18,321 nucleotides of DNA. Source: Pleurotus djamor. Lineage: Eukaryota; Basidiomycota; Agaricomycetes; Agaricales; Pleurotaceae. Positions 7,974 through 15,752 of this stretch are shown piece by piece. The stretch covers positions 1 through 18,321 of the forward strand of contig JAPEVF010000896.1 of assembly GCA_029747585.1 (NCBI GenBank), read 5' to 3'. The translations under genes and the position numbers were made by a program. Under the pieces are notes generated by a model. The model made no database searches. It worked only from the letters and a program-made list of their open reading frames with translations, and was not told the DNA's origin. Each line of letters begins with the position of its first letter. Within the stretch, counting starts at the first letter, position 1.

Positions 7974-10900
7974 ATGCCTTCAAAGCTGCTATCCCTCTCG
8001 TTTACATGTCTCTCTTTTGCCGTGTCCTGTACGTATCTTCTCTTCTCCATTTCGCCATAAACATGGAACTCAATCTACGGTAGTATCTACTGCTAGTCTC
8101 GACTTTCAGATCGCTGCGCTTCAATCCGAGTGTGGCACTCTCTACGAATACACTGTCGTAGCTGGCGATGGATGCTGGGCGATCGCCAATACCGCCCATA
8201 TCACCCAAACACAGCTCCTTGCTTTGAATCCTGGGTTGGACTGCCCTTCCCTCCAGGTTGGCGATGGATTGTGTCTGGGCCTTCCGTGCGCGACCACCTA
8301 TGAAGTCCAGTCCGGAGACTGGTGCGCCAAAATCTACGACGAGCAAGAAGTCTCTGCGGAAGACCTTCTCGCTCTGAATCCTGGATTTGACTGCGCCGAA
8401 CTATTCCCAAGTCAGCGCCTCTGTGTTGCGGCACCCGAATCTGGACCGGAAGAAGAAGAGGAACCTCCTGAACTGCCTCCTGCGCCTGAGGACATTTCTC
8501 CCGAACTTCCATGTAACACGATCATTACAGCGGCTGTTGACGACACTTGCCAAGCTCTTGCAGCCCAAAATGGCATCCAACTTAGCCAATTCACTGAAAT
8601 CAATCCAAATCTAGACTGTGATAACCTCGCTGCGGGTGACCTCGCCTGCGTCTTGCTTGTTTGCCCTGAAGTATACAGGGTACGTAACAGTTCCTTTCAC
8701 CCTGTCGGATCTCTTGCTTATGCGTTGACTTAGATTCAGCAGGGTGATACTTGTGCATCCATTGAAACTGATTTCTCTCTTGCTACGGGTGATCTCGTCG
8801 CGTTCAACCCCGGCCTTTCCTGCACAGACCTCCTGGATAANCATCTCCTCTGTGTTTCTCCTCACCTAGAGGAAGAAGAGGAAGAAGAGTTAGGCCCTGG
8901 AGTCTTTCACTCGAACCAGTACCCTCTTTTCGCTCCTGGCGAGACTGTCGCTCAGTCTCAAGTTCTGTCGTTCCTCAACTCGGATAATCCGAGAGATTCC
9001 TTTTTTGGCGACGTTGTATTTCAGGGTATGTGAATTCTCAGGCCTTCCTGTTACCAATGCGTCTTTTACTGACAACATCGTAGCTGATTCCCAACATAAG
9101 GCCACGTTTTCCAGACTCGATGCGAACGGCGATGGAAAACTTGGAATAGATGAACTCAGCGAAATCATCACCGCCAATCCATCCTTGTCGCGTGGCATGG
9201 ATGAAGTCGATGACACCATGACACACAGTAACTTTGCTCAGCGTATCATGGAGGACGCTGATACCAACGGTCAGTTCCTCTCTTACCAACAACGATTTCC
9301 CAACTGATCTGCCTTCTCTGATGTAGAGGACGGGTTTATTGATGAGGCCGAATATATGAGAGCCATATATGTATCCCAGAACCTGACCAACGAGGCCACC
9401 GAATTAGCGCTCCAGGCTGAGAATGGGGTTGAACAGAGACGTAAGCACCACCACTCTCAACCTCTTCACTGAACCTGAGATCGTTCGTCTTACATCTTAG
9501 GTGCCATTCATCTCGTTGTCCTCGGTATCGCGGGACTTATCGGCCTTTTCATCGGAATCAGCTTTGCTGACATGATGCGTGAACTCGAAAGGAAAAGCAG
9601 ACTCAAAGCCGGAGATATGCTCAAGTATCTTGAGATCACACACTGGGAAAGAGGCAGCGAGCCTGAGCCGAAGTGTGCTGCTTATACTTACTATTCGACC
9701 TCTTGCGCAGCGCTTGGTCACCACTGGTCCTCAGATTGCTCCGAAGGAGGAGAAAAGGTGTTTGATAGTAGGTAAGCGAGGACTCGGTTTGGGCGGTCGT
9801 GACATCAGATTTATATTGCTTCATCTAGTTGTCGCAAACCCTTCGCTGATGGGGCCAAGGCTTGCGGTTTCTTAGGGTGCTCATCCCTGTGTAAGGCTTC
9901 CTCCTTTTATCTGCTCCTATCTTTAACATCTCTTTTCAGGCTACAAGATCAGTACCGAGGGCTGTGACTGTGATGCTCTCAAGTACTCAGTAAGCATTTA
10001 TTCCCTCATTTCACTTTCACTTTCTAAATTCCGTGTGACCAGGCTGAGGAGGGTGTTGCGTACGATGATCCTCCTATCACTACGACCGATGAGGCGGGTG
10101 TTGGTGCATGTCGTTCAAAATGTCGCGAAACCAACAATTGCGTCGGGTATGCTTCTCAGTCACGCCCTATTGTGCCGTTGTACTCACTTTCTTCCAGATT
10201 TTCTGTCAGTCCTGGGAGCTCTGATTCGCGAGTAACGTGCAAGACGTTTGCCCTGATGGCACTGAAATCAACTGAAGACCGCTCCGCCTCGTTCATGCTT
10301 AGCCCATCATGCCCCCTTCCACCCGAAGGCTTTACAGCCATCCCATTTGCTCAGCTGATGCGTCATCAACTGATTGGCATGGTTATCTCGAACGTCTACG
10401 CTAACAGCAATTCAATCTCCCTCAAGAAACGCCAGAACTCATGCCCAACTACACCGCCCAGGAAGCGTGACTTCGACGTTGGCCTCGACTTCAACACTAC
10501 TCTAGAGCATGTTCCAGTCTTCCACAATTTCACCCGAAGAGCACCAACCTCCGTTGATTATCGATTCACTTACCCTCAAACCGTCAAAGGTCAAGGTCCA
10601 TCGAGTTGGTGCTGTAAGATATTTCCGTGCCTCTTGGTCGGCCACAGCGACTTAACTTTTGATTTGGTCCCACAGCCGCCTTCACCTTTACTAGCGTAGT
10701 TGAAGTAAGTCTATTTTTTGGGATGTAAATTCATCAAGCTAATTAGGACANAGGGCACTGTCATGCGTCGTTTCCAAAGGCAAACCAACGTTCCTNTGTC
10801 CCCGATGTGGGTTGCTTGGTGTCGTGCTGGAACCACNGGTGCCATTCCTAGCTGGTTCCACGAACTCTATGCCCACGTCGGCAACTCCTACATCGCCACC

Positions 10901-11905
10901 GAGGCTTGTATGCCGTTCTCATCACTCCGTCCTTCCGACTATGAATGCATGGTAAGTACATCAAAGATATTTTGTAATGAAACTAACATACCATCTCCAG
11001 ACAAATGGCTGTGCTGCCAGTCAATACGGAAATCTGCCCTACATCAATGGAAACCCTATTAAATTCGGCCCTTTGTTCTCCTTCGTTGGGATTAACCTGG
11101 GCATCATAGAGGACATGAAAGACCATTTGGCGGTACGGAATTGCTTATACTCTCGCTACTATGAAATTCTAACGCTCCCCCAGAGTACTGGCCCCTTATA
11201 CATGGTGGTACGTTTATCTCCCGTGAAATCGGAGGAGGTTTGTCGACTTAATGTCGCCGATTTAGTTCAATGTGGGCGATGGTTTTAGTGCTTATGGTGC
11301 AGCCTTGCAAGCTAGCAGTGCTCCCGCTGACCAAATGGTTTTCTACGACGGCCACCCTTCGTTCCCAACGACATGCGCCTACGGAACTCATGCTAGTAAG
11401 TCCTTCTTGGCTTCTATCTACTCCTCTCCTTGGACCTGGGCTGATTACCCTCCTTACAGTGACCGTTGTAGGTTATGGTCATTACCTTCGCTCTTCCGAT
11501 CCTTGCGGAACAAAGCCGAGGTTGTATTGGATCGTGCTCAATAGCTGGGGTGCCAGGTACGATGAACGACACTTTCTTGGCTATTTTCTAAACCTCTGTC
11601 TTCTTATCTCCTTAGCTTCGGGCGTAACGGTCATGTCTTCAGTATGTTTTCGTGTCCATCCTTTCTATGCATCAACACTGACTCTCTTCTCTCCGCTCAG
11701 TTGAACTGGGCAGTAAGTCATATCTCGGTCTCCATAGCTATCGCATACTCACAATCGAATGAATAGGCATGTCCAATGGGATTTATGACACGTATGGGGT
11801 CAAGGTACGATTTGCGCCGTACCAACGAATGTAGTCAAGTCGCTGAACCTCGTTTAGGTCAACGAAGGAACACAATGGTTCTTCAACGATTTGCCTACCT
11901 CTTAA
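7974..11905 (+). CDS. LysM(x4)-EF-hand-hydrophobic helix-PAN-like-papain (C1A) protease, copy A
   Basis: Twenty exons: 7974-8028, 8084-8679, 8734-9025, 9084-9269, 9327-9440, 9501-9771, 9829-9890, 9940-9989, 10043-10146, 10198-10613, 10676-10704, 10754-10951, 11001-11132, 11184-11207, 11266-11395, 11460-11556, 11616-11641, 11701-11712, 11767-11804 and 11858-11905; 959 codons in one frame. Order: signal peptide; LysM at about 41-83, 91-133, 165-208 and 216-258, with acidic Pro/Glu linkers; EF-hand loops 327-338 (DANGDGKLGIDE) and 374-385; hydrophobic helix about 417-438 followed by basic residues; Cys-rich region about 460-540; PAN/Apple-like Cys pattern about 543-600; basic sites KKR 653-655, RKR 665-667 and RR 690-691; C1A domain from about 692. 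C1A marks are APTSVDYR, QGPSSWC with Cys715, THAMTVVGYG with His885, and YWIVLNSWG with Asn914. The usual Cys and Trp flanking the active Cys are Ser. Four ambiguous bases lie within it (8841, 10751, 10796, 10837). Substrate unknown. Confidence 0.85.
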
Positions 11906-12246
11906 ACCTCCGTTTGCCCCACCAGCCAACGGCAGTCTGTTCCTAATGACGAACACGACTTCCTTACCATCATTACAAAATTTGTTTAACTTTATACTTA
12001 TAGGTATTGTGTATATTCCGAAGTTCAATGTTGTTTCGTCGTATAACAATTCACTTTCTGTCACTAAAACCCTTGTATTCGAGAGAGCCCTCATCGATGC
12101 TGATTGTCTATGCAAATACGCATGTATTACCACTGCATAACATACATGTGTGCTCGGATAATCTAGTTCATTATATGTTAATTTTGGGGGAGGAAACACT
12201 ACAGAAGGGTTGGCCCGGTTGGGCGACACGTTGAAATAATGTAACA
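11906..12246. other. Convergent 3' intergenic region between modules A and B
   Basis: A 341 nt AT-rich stretch between the stop of LysM protein A (11905) and the stop of chitinase B (12247). It holds the two 3' ends and is the junction of the two duplicated modules. I see no target-site duplication, transposon end or gene in it. Confidence 0.6.
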
Positions 12247-15045
12247 TCAACAATGCGAGAAAGCGGCAACCATAAGCTTGCTAGCACTGCACATAGCGTC
12301 CACAGGCTTGGCCCAGTTAGGTCCACCACATAGTCGACTGCGATTGGGCCCATCTCGGCCAGCGCCTGAGCAAGGTACGGTGGCAGTCTTGCCTGGAGCT
12401 GTTTTGGGCCACACTCCGTCGGCAGGGCAATCTTGCTTGGTCGGAGCGGGAGGCAGCAAGGAATTACCGACGACCTATTTCATGGACATGTTAGATTCTC
12501 AAGTACAGCGAGGTAATGAATTTGTGTGTGACTTACGGCGTTGAGGAGGGTGTTTCCTCGATCGAGGTCGACAGCCCAAATCAAGACGCCGGGCATTCTT
12601 CGGTCGAGGACGTACTTCAACTTCTTTGCGATGGTAGCAGCATTTTCATATCTGGAAAAACGAAGGTGATTCGATGTCGTTTAGCTGACCGAGGATAACT
12701 TGAAGACGTACCCAACCCATTGGTTATCGTACTTCAGGGTCATGGTCTCGCTCGTGGAGTTGTATTCAGGTTTCAGGCCTCTGGTTTGGATGAGGTGCTC
12801 AATTTCTCCGTAGCTAAGGAAGCCTTCGCCCTCTGAGTGGATTCATTGAGTTCGGGCCAAACGTTGAGTGTAAGTGGCCAACGTACTAGTACAGGGTCCA
12901 GGGGTTCCAGGACCACTCATAGGGCAGCCCCCACGATTGCAGGAGGGGTTGGCGAGGGTAAACGAACGACCATAGAAACCGATACCGAGGTTGATCTTGG
13001 TCAAGCTGACACCAGCTTTGAGCAGCATGTTCACAGCGGTGTTGACTTCGGGGATAGCGGTATGAGGCAGAACACCCGTGTTGAATTTGATGTCCCATGA
13101 TCCGTGGATATCCTAAGACGTACAAAGGCATCAGAGCTGGAAAGNAAAAAACGTGGAAAAAACTGACGTAGGTCATCAAGTTAATCCAATCAGTATAGTG
13201 TTGGACCTCTTTGATGGGGAATTGTTGGAGGTACCAGAAGGAAGCGGGAGCGGTGAAGCTGACTTCGACACGTTGTTTTCCGATGCGTTCTTTGAGCTCT
13301 TTCATCAGGAGAAGGAAGTTGCCACGATCAGCTTCGATACCGCCACGTTCGGTACCGGGGTATTCTGGAGGAGGGATCAGGATACAGAGGCCAAGTCAGA
13401 AAGGTTGTACCGTACCCCAGTCCTGTAAGAAGTCAGGATTGAGAAAAGAAGGAGACAGGAAACAAGCTCACAATGTCGATACCATCGAATCCATATTCCT
13501 TGAGTTGTCGAAGCACGTTATTGATGAATTTCGCGCGGCTTTCCATGGTACGAGCCATCAAAGAGAAGATGTCTTGATATGGGGGATCCTAGAAAACAGT
13601 CAGCATGCTAATCAGTCTGAGGAATGAGTGAGGCTCACATTGAAAGCCCAACCACCAACGGCCCACATAGTCTTCAGGTTGGGATTCTTCTTCTTGAGGG
13701 CTTGCATTTCTGCGATAAGGACTTTATCATCGGATTGAGTCTCGGTTAAGCGGTAGTCGTCGCGCGATACGTAGGCGAAAGAGTAGACGAGATGGGTATA
13801 AGCGAAAGGGTCAAGGTCCCGAGGACGGACAGCTGGCAATACTGAGTCCGGAACGCCATCGCACTTTCTGTGAGCAGACCCTGGGTTGTGAGATTAGTTC
13901 AGGAATCGATAAAGAAGGCCACCAGAACATACAGTTGCTATAGTAGCCAATAACGTTGCGACCATATTGACCTTCAGTTGAGGTCAGTGGTAAAGCACCG
14001 GGATGATACGTAAAGCGCTTACTGTTGGTTCTTCCGACTTTGTCGAAGGAAGTGATTTTCTCGCAGTTGGATTGACAGCCGGTTCCGGGCGCACCTCCAG
14101 ACTTCGTCTCACAGAAATCATCGCTATATGGTGAGTAAGAAAAGGGTACGAAGAGCGCTGTGTTGGTGGACGTACGTAAGGCCACAGTAACCCCACCTAT
14201 GAAAATTGGAATAAGCTCGTGCAACGCGAAAGGGCGAAGGGGGTCTTACTTTCCGCAGCATGCATTAAGGGGGCACTTCTTGTTCCCAACACTCTCCAAA
14301 CCACAGGGGATGCTAGCGTTTTGGGCAGGGAGGGGTGGTGTACCCTTGGACATGCAAATTTTCATTCCGGGCTGAAGGCCCTTGCATCCCGTCCATCTTA
14401 GTGATAAACACAATAGTCAGTTCGGCGGATAGAGATGTCCACAATATCAAGAATCGCACCTCCATGTCTTCTTATTCCATTCTTCAATTTGTTCGATCTT
14501 GAGGTCGTATCTGTCGGCGAACTGGAAGCAGTCGTTTCCAGGGTTGATGTCGACGGAGAAACAAGAGCCATCTGGCTTGGGCTTGGGTTGTCTGTGAGGA
14601 AAAGTAGTTAAGCTTACGAATGATGCTTGGATACTTGGTTCAACTTACTTCGATGGCAATGTTCCTTGATTGCAGCAGACCCACTATCCTCGATCGTCAG
14701 GTAAAGGAGGGAGAGAAGGCGAAGCTGACGCACCTGGTCGACTTTGAGCTTCTTGCAATCGAGGCCTTTATTATGCCCCATGAAGTCCTTCTCAGAGATA
14801 CCGCATCTTTTGGCAAGGTCGCCGCAGAGATTGCCACCTTGGACAGCGATGTACTTGCAATCAGCTCGTGGTAATAAGTGATGCTTGCGATGAAGGGAGT
14901 GATGGTGTTCTGTCGATGACGAGACGTGAGACCCAGAGAATATGGTTCTGACAGGTCACTCACCTCCAGATGCGAAGAAGGACGCGTTAAAGAGAGTTAG
15001 CACGGTAAAGACAGTGATGAGGAGGGAACGAGGAGGTCGCGACAT
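12247..15045 (-). CDS. Secreted LysM-LysM-CBM18-GH18 chitinase (subgroup C), copy B
   Basis: Sixteen exons: 15045-14964, 14909-14734, 14683-14649, 14591-14460, 14396-14250, 14196-14176, 14123-14023, 13971-13933, 13880-13639, 13588-13472, 13422-13416, 13364-13168, 13112-12887, 12832-12712, 12651-12537 and 12474-12247; 661 residues. Same domain order as copy A: signal peptide, His-rich stretch (EHHHSLHRKHH), LysM1, LysM2, CBM18, GH18 with AVGGWAF and DGIDIDWE (catalytic Glu367), then the Cys/Trp C-terminal domain (WPKTAPGKTATVPCSG). The 7 nt exon (13422-13416) is conserved. Most exon lengths equal those of copy A. Differences: the intron inside the LysM2-CBM18 linker is absent, an extra intron (14022-13972) lies between CBM18 and GH18, and GH18 has a two-residue deletion. 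An ambiguous base at 13145 is intronic. Family role as for copy A; no inactivating change seen. Confidence 0.92.
13416..13422 (-). other. 7 nt microexon in chitinase B active-site motif
   Basis: GACTGGG between an AG acceptor (13424-13423) and a GT donor (13415-13414), at the same codon and phase as in chitinase A. The flanking introns are 49 and 51 nt and unlike those of copy A, which supports it as a conserved real exon. Confidence 0.9.
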
Positions 15046-15752
15046 GACTTTAGCGATATGGGACAAGTCCTCGGGAAATCGTCAGGAAGATGGTCTCTCT
15101 CTATATTTCTTCAATTTGGCAAGGCACGAAGCAACCCATCGCATTCATCCCAAGAAACCGGAGCATCTAGGAAGATGAATCAAGAGGGACTCAGGACCAC
15201 CTGGAATAGCCGGTCTGTCTGATAATCTCGAGTATGGAGAGAGTGCTGAAACAGCATCGGGCGCGTCGATGATTAGGATCCATGAGGTTTTCTGCGTCCC
15301 GCCGGTGTCGGGACAAACCCAGGACGACATCGTAACGGAGACTGTCGCCAAGTCAAAGAGGCCCTGAGGCGGTCTTCAGGGGCTCAAACGACGTCGGGCA
15401 TTTTCCACGTGGCTTTTCCAGGCGCTTGATTGAGTCGGGACCGAAACACTTCTTACTTCCTGCTCTCGTCGTTCCGTGACGTCTCATGTCTTTGACCGAA
15501 AACAAAGTTTGCTTGGCTTCTAGCTACGCCTCATTGTACTTCTGGACCTACCTCCATGTGCCGCAAAATCCACCAGTAACATAGACTCTGTCCTGGGCAG
15601 GCACTGGGAATACGCATGATTATCCTACTTGGAGATCCATCTATCCCGGGTCATTGTATTAGAATGTACTTGAGCTTGAAGACGCACTCACGCTTCTTCA
15701 AGTCGTCTTGACCCTCGTTTCTACGGTCTACACACTCTTTGACGTCGGCGGC
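15046..15752. promoter_or_regulatory. Bidirectional promoter region, module B
   Basis: A 707 nt region between the divergent starts of chitinase B (15045) and LysM protein B (15753). A TATA-like AAATATAGAG, read on the minus strand, lies near 15100, about 55-60 nt upstream of the chitinase ATG. It shares GGGCGCGTCG (15259-15268) and TCAAGTCGTCT (15698-15708) with the module A promoter at matching places relative to the LysM start. Apart from these, the two promoters look largely diverged. No gene is supported here. Confidence 0.5.

Noticed and set aside
11906..12246. Transposon or insertion at the junction of the two modules
   Set aside because: No terminal repeats, target-site duplication or transposase fragment; it looks like two ordinary 3' ends.
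12837..13100. Plus-strand open frames across the chitinase copies (for example 87 and 138 codons)
   Set aside because: They are antisense to conserved GH18 exons and show no domain content.
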